A stretch of DNA of 64,000 bases from Nonomuraea sp. NEAU-A123 (GCF_018603905.1 NZ_JAHFZZ010000008.1:1-64000), one strand, 5' to 3'; positions 24,860-32,647 are shown, numbered from the stretch's first letter. A program made the numbers and translations. The notes: generated by a model not told the origin, from the sequence alone.

Positions 24860-25870
24860 TCAACGCGGGCCGACGAGCGCCGAGCCGAAGACCCACGGGG
24901 AGGTCTGGGCGATGAAGTCGCCTGGGAATCCGAGTGCGAAGCCGGTGGCCTCTTCCAGGCGGGCGATGCTCTCGGGCGGCAGGGTGAGGTCGACCGCGGC
25001 GAGGTTGTCGCGGAGCTGGTCGGCGCGGCGCGCCCCGACGATGGGGTGGACCGCGTTCGAGCGGCTCGTCGTCCATGCGATCGCCACCTGCGAGGGCGTG
25101 GCGCCGAGGTCGTCGGCGACGTCCTGCACGACCCGGGCGACGGCGTGGTCCCTGGGTGAGAGCGATTCGGCGGTCAGCCGACCACCGGCCGCGGGGCCGC
25201 CAGGTCGGGTGTACTTGCCGGACAGCACCCCGCCGGCCAGCGGGCTCCAGGCGGTGACGCCCACCCCGAGCGACTCGGCCATGGGCAGCAGCTCGCGTTC
25301 GACGTCGCGCTGGAGCAGGCTGTAGGGCACCTGGAGGCCGATGAACGGACTCCAGCCGTGCCACTCCGCCAGCGTGTTGGCGCGGGACACGACCCAGGCG
25401 GGGGCGTCGGAGATCCCCGCGTACAACACCTTGCCGGCCCGGACCGCGTCGTCCAGCGCGCGCATGGTCTCCTCGATCGGCGTGTCACGGTCCCACATGT
25501 GCACCCAGTACACGTCCACGTAGTCAGTGCGCAGCCGGCGCAGGCTGGTCTCCAGCGACGCCCGCAGGTTCTTGCGGTGGTTCCCCGCGGCGTTGGGGTC
25601 GGCGCGGTCACGCGACACGGTGTACTTCGTGCCGAGCACGAACGACTCTCGCCGACCCTCCAGCAGCTCGCCGAGTATCTGCTCGCTGGCCCCGTCACGA
25701 TAGTTGACGGCGGTGTCGATCATGTTGCCGCCGGCCTCGGCGTACAGGTCGAGCATCTGCCGGCACTCCGGCAGCGGCGCGCCGACCCCGCCCTGCTCGC
25801 CGAAGGTCATGGCGCCCAGGATCAGATCGGAGACCCGCAGGCCGCTCGCGCCCAGAGTGCGGTACCTCAT
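24860..25870 (-). CDS. Aldo/keto reductase
   Basis: A 336-aa NADPH-dependent oxidoreductase of the AKR superfamily (TIM barrel). The opening MRYRTLGASGLRVSDLILGAM, the catalytic D52 and Y57 in IDTAVNYRDGASE, K82 in VLGTKYT, and His in DVYWVHMWD are all present. The NADPH-binding C-terminal loop reads AIAWTTSRSNAVHPIVGARR. It resembles YhdN/Gre-type reductases with broad aldehyde specificity. The ATG overlaps the stop of the truncated VOC gene (ATGA), so the two are translated together. A TetR gene diverges from them. Confidence 0.92.
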   Translation of the reverse strand: MRYRTLGASGLRVSDLILGAMTFGEQGGVGAPLPECRQMLDLYAEAGGNMIDTAVNYRDGASEQILGELLEGRRESFVLGTKYTVSRDRADPNAAGNHRKNLRASLETSLRRLRTDYVDVYWVHMWDRDTPIEETMRALDDAVRAGKVLYAGISDAPAWVVSRANTLAEWHGWSPFIGLQVPYSLLQRDVERELLPMAESLGVGVTAWSPLAGGVLSGKYTRPGGPAAGGRLTAESLSPRDHAVARVVQDVADDLGATPSQVAIAWTTSRSNAVHPIVGARRADQLRDNLAAVDLTLPPESIARLEEATGFALGFPGDFIAQTSPWVFGSALVGPR

Positions 25871-26145
25871 GCCTCCAGCGCACGCGCCCAGGCCGCGTCA
25901 GCGTCAGGTACCGGTACGTGAAGGGCGGCGGAGGTGCCGCCGAGGGTGGCCGGTGAACGCATGCCCAACGCGGGCATCTCCCCGGCCACCGCCAGGACGG
26001 TGTCGCCGAGCAGGAGGTCGACGGTCAGCGTGCGGCCGCCGGGAAGCGTGATGCGGTTCGTCTCCCGCGCGCCCAGAGCCTTGGTGTACCAGGTGGCGGC
26101 CTGGTCCGGGTCGGTGACGACCAGGTGGATCGCTATCTGAGTCAT
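25867..26145 (-). CDS. Truncated VOC (glyoxalase/bleomycin-resistance) family protein
   Basis: The first 92 residues match the start of a vicinal-oxygen-chelate protein: IAIHLVVTDPDQAATWYTKALGA, RTLTVDLLLGDTVLAV and SAALHVPVPDADAAWARALEA. Relatives continue for 30-40 residues with the second half of the metal-binding module, including the FWGDRYG-type segment with a ligand; here the frame stops at ALEA and the AKR gene begins at once. It is probably a deletion product kept because its translation couples to AKR. The start chosen is the ATG at 26145; the longer frame to 26175 overlaps the palindrome. Confidence 0.78.
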   Translation of the reverse strand: MTQIAIHLVVTDPDQAATWYTKALGARETNRITLPGGRTLTVDLLLGDTVLAVAGEMPALGMRSPATLGGTSAALHVPVPDADAAWARALEA

Positions 26146-26154
26146 AGTCGATGA

Positions 26155-26171
26155 CCATACATACTGTATGG
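26155..26171. promoter_or_regulatory. TetR operator, perfect palindrome
   Basis: CCATACATACTGTATGG has 7-base arms pairing perfectly around TAC. It lies in the 76-base gap between the divergent VOC-AKR genes and the TetR gene, next to ACATATCGTCTATACAT, an AT-rich stretch likely to hold the promoters. Repression of both directions by the TetR protein at 26222 is inferred. Confidence 0.72.
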
Positions 26172-26221
26172 ACATATCGTCTATACATTTCGTCCGTACA
26201 GGCCATCGTTATGCTGGGCGC

Positions 26222-26884
26222 ATGTCTTCCAAGCGCACCGCGCGCTCCGCCCGCCGATCCGGCGCGGCGCCGGCCTCCGCCGAGCTGCGGGAGCGCATCC
26301 TGTCGGCAACGCGCGAGCTGCTGCGGGAGCGCCGATTCGATGCCCTGAGCGTGGCCGACATCCTGACGGCCGCCGAGGTCTCCCGGGCCAGCTTCTACTT
26401 CTACTTCCCGAGCAAGCAAGCCGTGCTCGGCGAGCTGGTGCGCGAGGCCGTGGCGCAGGGACAGCAGGCGGCAGAGCCCTGGATCGACGGGCGGCACGAC
26501 CCAGCCGCCGCGCTCCGGGCCGGCGTGAGCGACGGTGCCCGGCTGTGGCGCGCCAACGCGGGAGTCCTCATGGCGATCGTGGAGAGCTGGGGCTCCGACG
26601 AGGGCCTGCGAGCGCTGTGGCTTGAACAGATGGACCTGTTCACCGAGGCCGCCGCGGCCCGCATCCGATCCGACCCCGATGCGCTCCGGCGGCTCGGCGA
26701 CATGGACGTGCGCGCCGTGGCCGCCTCGCTGACCTGGCTGGGAGAACGGCTCTACTACCTGGCTGCGGCCGGGGTGCCGCCCTTCGACGACGAAAAAGCC
26801 CTCATCGACGTCCTCACCAACGCCTGGACGTCGATGCTTTACAGCCACGCCGTCACCGGCCCGCGGTCACCTTCGGAGCGGTGA
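26222..26884 (+). CDS. TetR family transcriptional regulator
   Basis: A 220-aa regulator. After a basic Ala/Ser/Arg-rich tail (SSKRTARSARRSGAAPAS), the TetR HTH occupies residues 22-68: RERILSATRELLRERRFDAL, SVADILTAAEVSRASFYFYFPSKQAVL. The rest is an all-helical ligand domain (TetR_C_33/EthR-like; WGSDEGLRALWLEQMDLF). The start is the ATG at 26222; a start at 26168 would lie within the operator. It is the probable repressor of the VOC-AKR pair. Confidence 0.92.
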   Translation: MSSKRTARSARRSGAAPASAELRERILSATRELLRERRFDALSVADILTAAEVSRASFYFYFPSKQAVLGELVREAVAQGQQAAEPWIDGRHDPAAALRAGVSDGARLWRANAGVLMAIVESWGSDEGLRALWLEQMDLFTEAAAARIRSDPDALRRLGDMDVRAVAASLTWLGERLYYLAAAGVPPFDDEKALIDVLTNAWTSMLYSHAVTGPRSPSER

Positions 26885-27023
26885 GGGTCTCCACAGACGG
26901 CTGAAGCGGAACCGGGCCACGCAGTGCGCTGCCAGGCTGCCTGGCCGCTCACCGCCACGAGCGGTCCGTCCCGGCTCTGGCCTCCTCGTAACGAGCGTCG
27001 ACGACGACCGGGCCGTGTCCGCT

Positions 27024-27110
27024 CCAATCAGCCGACTGGGCGAAGCGTTCTTGGGAGGCGGTCCGAGCGTAGCGAGGTCCTTCAGGGGGCGGGCGTCAGC
27101 CCGCCTGGGA
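27024..27110. repeat. 87-base direct repeat, copy 1
   Basis: This sequence recurs at 30811-30897 with three mismatches in 87 bases. It includes GCGAAGCGTTCTTGG, CCGAGCGTAGCGAGGTCC and a hairpin GGCGGGC-GTCA-GCCCGCC near its end. The two copies, in the same orientation, bracket about 3.7 kb of accessory and decayed genes. Apart from this repeat, 26885-27129 has no recognisable feature. Confidence 0.85.
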
Positions 27111-27129
27111 GAGCGTCCGGAGGCTGCAC

Positions 27130-27566
27130 GGTCCTCGTACCAAGCGGCGCGCATTCTTCTTCCGCGCCGAGACACTGTTCAACCTCGGGCAGAACGTGTC
27201 AGGCATGCATGGATTCTGGGAAGACGACCTTGCGGAGCAGTCCCATGGTGAGGGGTTCTTTACTGTGCTCGAACGCATGGTGTCGGGGCCGGGGCTGTAT
27301 CTGATGGATGAACCCGAAGCGGCCCTGTCGTTCCAGTCATGCCTGCGCTTGGTCGCTCTCATGAACCGCGTTGCAGGAGAGGGCGGGCAGGTCGTCTGCG
27401 CCACTCACTCGCCGATCCTCGCCAGCCTGCGGGTGCGCAGATCATCGAACTGGGCGAGGACGGCATTCACCCGGCAGAGTGGGAAAGCCTCCAATTGGTT
27501 GACCACTGGCGGCGTTTCCTCGCCAAGCCGGATTCCTACCTGCGGTACGCCCTGGACACGGACTGA
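27130..27566 (+). pseudogene. Remnant of an AAA family ATPase
   Basis: The C-terminal third of a predicted SMC-like AAA ATPase is recognisable: AFFFRAETLFNLGQNVSG, SHGEGFFTVLERMVSGPGLY, the Walker B LMDEPEAALSFQSC, and VVCATHSPILASL. At about 27432 one C is missing (GCCTGCGGGTGCG where GCCTGCCGGGTGCG would be expected), and the protein resumes in another frame as GAQIIELGEDGIHPAEW and DHWRRFLAKPDSYLRYALDTD before its natural stop at 27566. The N-terminal Walker A half is absent; the preceding DNA is the 87-base repeat. The remnant is truncated and frameshifted, so it cannot make a working ATPase. Confidence 0.85.
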
Positions 27567-27577
27567 GACAGAAACAG

Positions 27578-27718
27578 ATGGCCGTCAGCAACCCGCCACA
27601 CCCAGAAGATCAGGACTGGCCGCACAAGGGAACACTCGAACGGACGAACTTGGGCTCGGCGGGCGAAGCTGGGTACGCCCCCGGTGATACGGCCTTCACA
27701 TGGTGGCGAGCGGCATGA
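27578..27718 (+). CDS. Small ORF, 46 aa, unknown
   Basis: ATG at 27578 opens a 46-residue frame, MAVSNPPHPEDQDWPHKG through AGYAPGDTAFTWWRAA, then TGA. Codon choice is reasonable and the product is hydrophilic with a Trp-rich end. It follows the ATPase remnant by 11 bases. I know no family for it; it may be a fragment of a larger accessory gene. The 60 bases after it hold only a GC-rich stretch with short inverted repeats. Confidence 0.3.
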   Translation: MAVSNPPHPEDQDWPHKGTLERTNLGSAGEAGYAPGDTAFTWWRAA

Positions 27719-27781
27719 CCGTAAGTCACCCGGAGGGCGAACGTAGTGAGTGCGGCCGGCGCTGACGCGGCGGAAAGGTGA

Positions 27782-28402
27782 TCAGTTCACCCTCCGCTCT
27801 GTCACGGCCGGCCGCACGTCCTGTAGCCGCATCAACAGCTCACGGGCGAGCACGTGATGCATGTTGTAGTCATCGAATCTGAGGACGGCGTTGCGCTCGA
27901 ACGGAACCACTGGTGGCAGGTTAGGAACAAACACATCTGCCCGCACCCCGTACGGTGAGCAGTCGCCCACGGTGAAGACGGCCGCGTTGCGCCGCAGGTG
28001 CGAACACTGGGAGATCGCTTCCGGGATGCAGGCCGGGCATGTCGGCGGCGCATTGGTGTAGCCGTCGCCATCACCGCCATAACCGGAGGACAGCAGCCAC
28101 CAGATCCGCCCCATGGCCCGATCCACAGCAGAGCGGGCGCATACCTGGCACAACCGCTTTTCCATGGCACGCCACTGCCGCAGCGTGTTGACCGTCCTGA
28201 AGTCCGGCCGCCCAGCACGAGTCTGGCCCTGCCGCAGCCGAAGCACATCGTTGCGGAAGTCGTCGCGGTGCGACACGACGTAACTCAGCCGCCGCCCGCC
28301 ACGGTGCGGCACCCACTTCAGCGGAAGGTTCTGAGTCTCGCCTGTCCACCCGATCACGTACGGGTAGCGGAACGCCGTCTCGCTTACCTTGGCTCCGGTC
28401 AT
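27782..28402 (-). CDS. Hypothetical protein with paired CxxC motifs
   Basis: A 206-aa protein of unknown function. It has two cysteine pairs, CQVCARSAVD and CPACIPEAISQCSHL, which could bind zinc, and a conserved-looking N-terminal segment FRYPYVIGWTGETQNLPLKW. There is no signal peptide. The ATG at 28402 overlaps the stop of the upstream gene (ATGA); the longer frame to 28645 lies antisense to nothing but within that gene and is rejected. Its position suggests it belongs to the DUF6879/XRE cluster read from 30378 downwards. Confidence 0.72.
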   Translation of the reverse strand: MTGAKVSETAFRYPYVIGWTGETQNLPLKWVPHRGGRRLSYVVSHRDDFRNDVLRLRQGQTRAGRPDFRTVNTLRQWRAMEKRLCQVCARSAVDRAMGRIWWLLSSGYGGDGDGYTNAPPTCPACIPEAISQCSHLRRNAAVFTVGDCSPYGVRADVFVPNLPPVVPFERNAVLRFDDYNMHHVLARELLMRLQDVRPAVTERRVN

Positions 28403-28803
28403 GCGGCTTCCCCCGCGTTCTGCGCGACCAGCAGAGCAACGCGGCCCGGCTCCGACGCCGATACGACCTCCACCCGGTCGGCCCGCAGCACGTTGTCCGG
28501 TCCCCCGCGCGCCAGCTCGACCATGTAGGCGCCCGAGCGAACCCCAATGGTGACCGTGGCAACCCGCCAACCGGCATCGGCGTAGATGACGAGCTGAGGC
28601 GGATACCGAAGCTTTTCGATAAACGGGCCAGGATGCGCCCCACACTCGATCACCAGCCGCTTGACCAGTTGCGCGTTCACACCTTCGACCGTCAGATGCT
28701 TAAGAACCTGATCAAGGGCGGCATTCTGCGCTGCCGCCTCCGCCTCCCGGATCGGCTCCCCCAACATGTCTTCGGCTGATGCGGTTGTGTGAGTGACGGC
28801 CAT
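28399..28803 (-). CDS. Hypothetical protein, 134 aa
   Basis: A small soluble protein with an Ala/Glu-rich helical N-terminus (DMLGEPIREAEAAAQNAALD) and a beta-rich second half (PPQLVIYADAGWRVATVTIG, YMVELARGGPDNVLRADRV). No known domain is evident. It overlaps the following CxxC protein by 4 bases, so the two are translationally coupled and may act together. It begins 34 bases after the XRE gene ends and is probably in the same transcript. Confidence 0.7.
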   Translation of the reverse strand: MAVTHTTASAEDMLGEPIREAEAAAQNAALDQVLKHLTVEGVNAQLVKRLVIECGAHPGPFIEKLRYPPQLVIYADAGWRVATVTIGVRSGAYMVELARGGPDNVLRADRVEVVSASEPGRVALLVAQNAGEAA

Positions 28804-28836
28804 GCCCTTGACCGTATGAAAGTCCAGCTATAGGGC

Positions 28837-29682
28837 CTAGGGCATTTCTTGTTCCGGCAACAGTTCGTCCCGGACGCACTCAACGAAAGCCCGCATCTCG
28901 TCGTCGTGCATAGCTACGCGAGTGAAGCCGTGGAACTTGGCGATATATGTTCCTATGTCGCGGGGATCGGTCGTGACGATCTCGGCGTGAGGTGTCTCAA
29001 CAGTCGCTAGCCGTTCATCAAAGATGCAGAATGGCGTTCCTGGCAAATCGGCCTGTGATGCCGACAGCGGCACTACGCCAATTTGGACGTTGGCCAGCCG
29101 AGAGATAGAAACTAGCCTATCTAGTTGTCCGGCCATCATCACCGGAGGCAGGAAACGCCATCGGAGAACTGACTCCGTGATGAGGAAATGGAACGACCTG
29201 CCCGAGTCGTATAGTGCACTTTGGCGCTCCAGGCGCGCACCTACGGTTCGAGTTGTCTCCTCTGGAGTGTGATTGCGTCGTCCGACGACCGCTCGAACGT
29301 ATTCAGGCGTTTGGAGCAGACCGGGGATCGCGGAGCACTGAAATAGCCGCAGGATCGTCGTCTGCGCCTCGACTGCTTGAATCTGCATCTGCTTTTTGTG
29401 CGGTCCCATGCGCCGGTACAGGCGCCATGCCGTGGCTTCTGTCGCCGCGAGGCGGGCGGCTTGGATGAACCCGGCCTTGACCTCTGCCGGGACTTGAAGG
29501 GCGGTCAGGATGCCCTCTACATCGGTGAGTGACGGTGCGAGGTGTCCATTCTCGATCTTGCTTAGCTTGGATGGGGACATGGCAGCACTCCGGGCAACCG
29601 CTTTAGCGGGCATGCCGCTGGTTTCTCGCAGTTCCCGGAGTGCCGCCGACAGGTCTTCTTTGTTCAGCTGTGACGCTCCCAA
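28837..29682 (-). CDS. XRE family regulator with DUF5753 domain
   Basis: A 281-aa helix-turn-helix protein of the widespread actinobacterial type. The HTH lies at residues 10-65 (ALRELRETSGMPAKAVARSA, MSPSKLSKIENGHLAPS). DUF5753 covers about 95-270, with IPGLLQTPEYVRAVV, RQSALYDSGRSFHFLITESVLRW and the Phe/His-rich FHGFTRVAMHDDE end. Streptomycetes carry many such regulators paired with small DUF397/DUF6879-like partners affecting development and antibiotic production. The start overlaps the end of the DUF6879 gene by 19 bases. Confidence 0.92.
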   Translation of the reverse strand: MGASQLNKEDLSAALRELRETSGMPAKAVARSAAMSPSKLSKIENGHLAPSLTDVEGILTALQVPAEVKAGFIQAARLAATEATAWRLYRRMGPHKKQMQIQAVEAQTTILRLFQCSAIPGLLQTPEYVRAVVGRRNHTPEETTRTVGARLERQSALYDSGRSFHFLITESVLRWRFLPPVMMAGQLDRLVSISRLANVQIGVVPLSASQADLPGTPFCIFDERLATVETPHAEIVTTDPRDIGTYIAKFHGFTRVAMHDDEMRAFVECVRDELLPEQEMP

Positions 29683-30185
29683 AAGCTTGCGAGCGGCTCA
29701 GCGTGCTTTAGAGCTATGTCCCGATATCGGATGTACTCCGAAGTCTGGCTCTCGGGCAATACGTCTGCCCCGGTGTATGCCCCTTGGCTGTCGTATCCCA
29801 TGCGGACTGTTTTCCGCTCATCGAACAACCAGAAGTCGTGATCAGGAAGTCCGGGCACATCGTGCTCGGCGAGGTCCAGAATGAAGAATTCTTCCCCGGC
29901 TGCGGCGTTTCGATGATAACCCCATGCGAACTCGAACCGCAGATAGTCAGTGAGCGGCGTGGCGACCACATGCACGCGGTACATGCGCTTTCCAGCCTGA
30001 ACGGCGTTGCGCACGGTTGTCACCCACGGGGAATTCTTGAACTGCTCGGGTTCGTCTTCTCCGGCCAGAAAGGCCGGTAGACCTGTTCGCGTTCCTGCCG
30101 CGTCGTAGTAGTCGAGCGTTTCTAGCCGAAACGCTTCGCGGTCGAACGTCTCGAAGAGTTTGCCGAATTCCTCAGGAGAAATCAC
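29664..30185 (-). CDS. DUF6879 family protein
   Basis: A 173-aa protein matching DUF6879: ISPEEFGKLFETFDREAFRLETLD at the N-terminus, VRNAVQAGKRMYRVHVVATPLTDYLRFEF, then VPGLPDHDFWLFDERKTVRMGYDSQG. Function unknown; members sit next to XRE-DUF5753 regulators and are thought to be their partners. The start is a GTG at 30185 with GGAAGG upstream; it overlaps the preceding small gene by 14 bases. Base composition is less GC-rich than the core genes, as often seen for this family. Confidence 0.88.
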   Translation of the reverse strand: MISPEEFGKLFETFDREAFRLETLDYYDAAGTRTGLPAFLAGEDEPEQFKNSPWVTTVRNAVQAGKRMYRVHVVATPLTDYLRFEFAWGYHRNAAAGEEFFILDLAEHDVPGLPDHDFWLFDERKTVRMGYDSQGAYTGADVLPESQTSEYIRYRDIALKHAEPLASFWERHS

Positions 30186-30378
30186 GAGCAACCTTCCAGA
30201 ACAGTTCTTCGGGAATCTCCACGAGGGTTTCGTGGTCGGGTACTTGCAGGCCGTGCTCATCTAGGAACTTGGCTCCCTGTATCGCCATCGTTCCCCGGTC
30301 AGTTCGATAGATGGCAGGACAGGTGCCCTCGTCGCAGCCTTTCCCGTCGTCGAGCCTGATGAGCCGGACGCGTGCCAT
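30172..30378 (-). CDS. Small conserved partner gene of DUF6879
   Basis: A 68-aa protein, MARVRLIRLDDGKGCDEG followed by TCPAIYRTDRGTMAIQG and LVEIPEELFWKVARDF. It resembles the short proteins that regularly precede DUF6879 genes; two Cys in GCDEGTC may bind metal. It starts the - strand cluster 30378-27782, whose genes overlap or nearly touch. The ATG is preceded by GAGAGGGGC. Function unknown. Confidence 0.72.
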   Translation of the reverse strand: MARVRLIRLDDGKGCDEGTCPAIYRTDRGTMAIQGAKFLDEHGLQVPDHETLVEIPEELFWKVARDFS

Positions 30379-30532
30379 ATCTGCCCCTCTCCCGTTGTTG
30401 CTCCCATGCTTGGGGGCACACGAGGGGGGGTCAAGCTGTGCGAGTTGAAAGAACAGGAAACCCGGCCTGGCTCGCCTGGCTGGACTGCGGGCATGGAGAT
30501 GCCCCCATCCATGGACGGGGGCTCTAGGTGGT

Positions 30533-30684
30533 TCACACGCTCTCTCGGAGCGTGTCGAAGGTCTTGCCCTCGTAGGCGTTCACGAGATCCATGACGATGG
30601 GCGGAGACCCCCTGTGGCGCGGTTCCGCAGAGTCTCGTTATCGATCAGGCGGTAGCCATGCGCTTGGAGCACGGCGAATGGCAC
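30533..30684 (-). pseudogene. Frameshifted C-terminal fragment of an unidentified gene
   Basis: On the minus strand GTG at 30684 opens VPFAVLQAHGYRLIDNETLR, then NRATG. A run of five G follows; with six G the frame would continue into GSPPIVMDLVNAYEGK and TFDTLRESV, ending at the TGA at 30533-30535. The two halves read as one coherent protein end, so a single-base deletion in the G-run is likely. No family is identified. Its upstream side abuts the 34-base repeat. The remaining 30379-30532 is non-coding as far as I can see. Confidence 0.55.
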
Positions 30685-30686
30685 GA

Positions 30687-30720
30687 CCCGGCCAATTGTT
30701 CGTCCTGGGCTTCGCCGGCG
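30687..30720. repeat. 34-base dispersed repeat, copy 2
   Basis: Second copy of the element at 23627-23660 (32 of 34 bases identical), in the same orientation. It lies at the edge of a gene remnant and about 90 bases before the second 87-base repeat. Confidence 0.7.
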
Positions 30721-30810
30721 TCAGGACGCAGAGGGCAATAAGGGTAACTCTCGGGGATACAGGCTGAGCTGGTGCCGGTTTCGATGAGTTGCCGCCGAGG
30801 TCGGACCTCT

Positions 30811-30897
30811 CCAACCAGCCGACCGGGCGAAGCGTTCTTGGAAGGCGGTCCGAGCGTAGCGAGGTCCTTCAGGGGGCGGGCGTCAGCCCGCCTGGGA
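30811..30897. repeat. 87-base direct repeat, copy 2
   Basis: Same sequence and orientation as 27024-27110 with three substitutions. It is followed by two further short motifs, CCGGAGCGAAGCGGAGG at about 30904 and 30990, related to the CCGAGCGTAGCGAGG core of the repeat. The block 30379-31102 between the DUF6879 cluster and the kinase thus consists of a gene remnant plus repeats. Confidence 0.85.
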
Positions 30898-31102
30898 GGA
30901 CGTCCGGAGCGAAGCGGAGGGCCGCTGTGGGCGGGTGGGCATCAGACGGCCAACCACCGAATCGGGTAAGGGGTGGGAGAAAGAACGCCCGGAGCGAAGC
31001 GGAGGCCCTTTTGAGGACGGCAGCGCCGCAGTAAGCGCCCACGCGGCACCATCGACCCCTAATATCGCTCCTGTCCATATAGGCCCGATATCGGAGGAAG
31101 CA

Positions 31103-32638
31103 GTGGGCGACCCCGGGACCGAGAACACGTCAGGACGTGGCGGTCCGGTGACGCTGCTCGCGGACCGCTACCGGCTGCTGTCCCCCCTCGGACAGGGCGG
31201 CATGGGCATCGTCTGGCGGGCGGTGGATGAGCTGCTCCGGCAGGAGGTGGCCATCAAGGAGGTCCGGCTGCCACCGGATCTCGACGAGGCGTCCCGGAGC
31301 GCCCTGGCCGAACGCACGCTGCGCGAGGCTCGGGCCGCGGCGCGGCTGCGTTCCCACCCGTCGATCGTCACCGTGCACGACGTCGTCCTCGACGGCGGCC
31401 GGCCGTGGATCGTCATGGAACTGGTTCATGGCCGTTCTCTCGACCGGGTCGTCCGCGACGACGGCCCGCTGCCGCCGCAGCAGGTCGCCTGGATCGGCCT
31501 GCGGATGCTCGACGCACTCGGGGCCGCGCATGCGTCGGGCATCCTGCACCGGGACGTCAAACCCGCCAACGTCATGCTCACCAATGACGGGCGGGTGCTG
31601 CTGACCGACTTCGGGATCGCGACCGTCGCCGGGGACGTCGCGCTCACCCAGACCGGCCTGCTCACCGGCTCGCCCGGCTACATCGCCCCGGAGCGGCTGC
31701 GCGGCGAGGCGGACGGCCCCCTTTCCGACCTGTGGTCGCTCGGCGCCACGCTGTTCACGGCGGTGGAGGGCGGCCCGCCGTTCGCCCGCGCCAACGCGGC
31801 CGCCGTGATGGCGGCCGTCCTGATGCAGGAGCCCGCCCCCGCCCGGCTGGCCGGGCCGCTCGGCCCCGTGCTCGCCGCGATCCTGGAGAAGGATCCGGTA
31901 CGGCGCTGCGCCCCCAGCCAGGCGGCCGACTGGCTGAACGCCATCGCCCAGGGCGCCCCCAGCACCGACCCGGCCCTGCCCCGCGAGGGGACCCAGGCCG
32001 TCGCTGTGCCCAGGCGCAGCCGCATCCCCCTCATCCTGGGCGGCGCTGCCGTGCTGGCGGTCGTGCTGAGCATCGCCGCAGGGGTGGTGGTCTTGGTGCG
32101 GGTCCTGCCGAACTTCACCACCACGATCACCGAGACGATCGGCACCTCCTCCCCGGCCCCGACGTCCGGCTCGACGGGGGCCGCCAAGGCGCTGTTCGCG
32201 CGTGACTTCGAGGCGTGCGGCCTGCTGACCAACGCCCAGGCGCGCTCGCTGCTCGGCGGTGAGGTGAAGCGCCAGTACCAGACCGCTTCCGCCTGTATGT
32301 GGACCAGGCCCGACAACGGCGCGTTCGTGAGCGTCACGGCGAACCGCCTGGCGGATGCCTCGACCGCGCACATCGCCCACGGGTACACGGTCAAGACCAT
32401 GAAGGAGGAGCCGAAGCGCAACCCGGGGACCAAGGTCCGCAACGGGCCGAAGATCGGGGACGAGGCGTTCAGCTACACCCGGGGCGAGGACATCGGGGGG
32501 ACGATCTACCGGACCCAGATCTCGTTCCGCCTGTCGAACGTCTGGGTGATCATCTACCACACCGGCCGGCAGCCGGGGTTCACCACCGCCGACCGGACGG
32601 CCAAGCTCGTCGTGAAGGCCGTCAACCGGCATCGCTAG
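31103..32638 (+). CDS. Receptor-type Ser/Thr protein kinase
   Basis: A 511-aa PknB-like kinase. Glycine loop LGQGGMGIVW at about 29-38, ATP Lys52 in VAIKEV, catalytic loop HRDVKPAN with D151, DFG at 169-171 and APE in YIAPERL. The kinase domain ends near 280; a single membrane helix follows at 308-335 (IPLILGGAAVLAVVLSIAAG). The outer 170 residues, with Cys pairs in FEACGLLTNAQARSLLGGEV and SACMWTRPDNG, resemble DUF3558-like lipoprotein domains rather than PASTA repeats, so the ligand is probably not muropeptide. The start is a GTG at 31103 with GGAGGAA upstream. Nudix gene follows by 9 bases. Confidence 0.92.
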   Translation: MGDPGTENTSGRGGPVTLLADRYRLLSPLGQGGMGIVWRAVDELLRQEVAIKEVRLPPDLDEASRSALAERTLREARAAARLRSHPSIVTVHDVVLDGGRPWIVMELVHGRSLDRVVRDDGPLPPQQVAWIGLRMLDALGAAHASGILHRDVKPANVMLTNDGRVLLTDFGIATVAGDVALTQTGLLTGSPGYIAPERLRGEADGPLSDLWSLGATLFTAVEGGPPFARANAAAVMAAVLMQEPAPARLAGPLGPVLAAILEKDPVRRCAPSQAADWLNAIAQGAPSTDPALPREGTQAVAVPRRSRIPLILGGAAVLAVVLSIAAGVVVLVRVLPNFTTTITETIGTSSPAPTSGSTGAAKALFARDFEACGLLTNAQARSLLGGEVKRQYQTASACMWTRPDNGAFVSVTANRLADASTAHIAHGYTVKTMKEEPKRNPGTKVRNGPKIGDEAFSYTRGEDIGGTIYRTQISFRLSNVWVIIYHTGRQPGFTTADRTAKLVVKAVNRHR

Positions 32639-32647
32639 TCTCACAGC

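Noticed and set aside
27024..30897. 87-base repeats as att sites of an integrative element
   Set aside because: No integrase, excisionase or tRNA gene lies at either end, so only a repeat-bounded island can be claimed.
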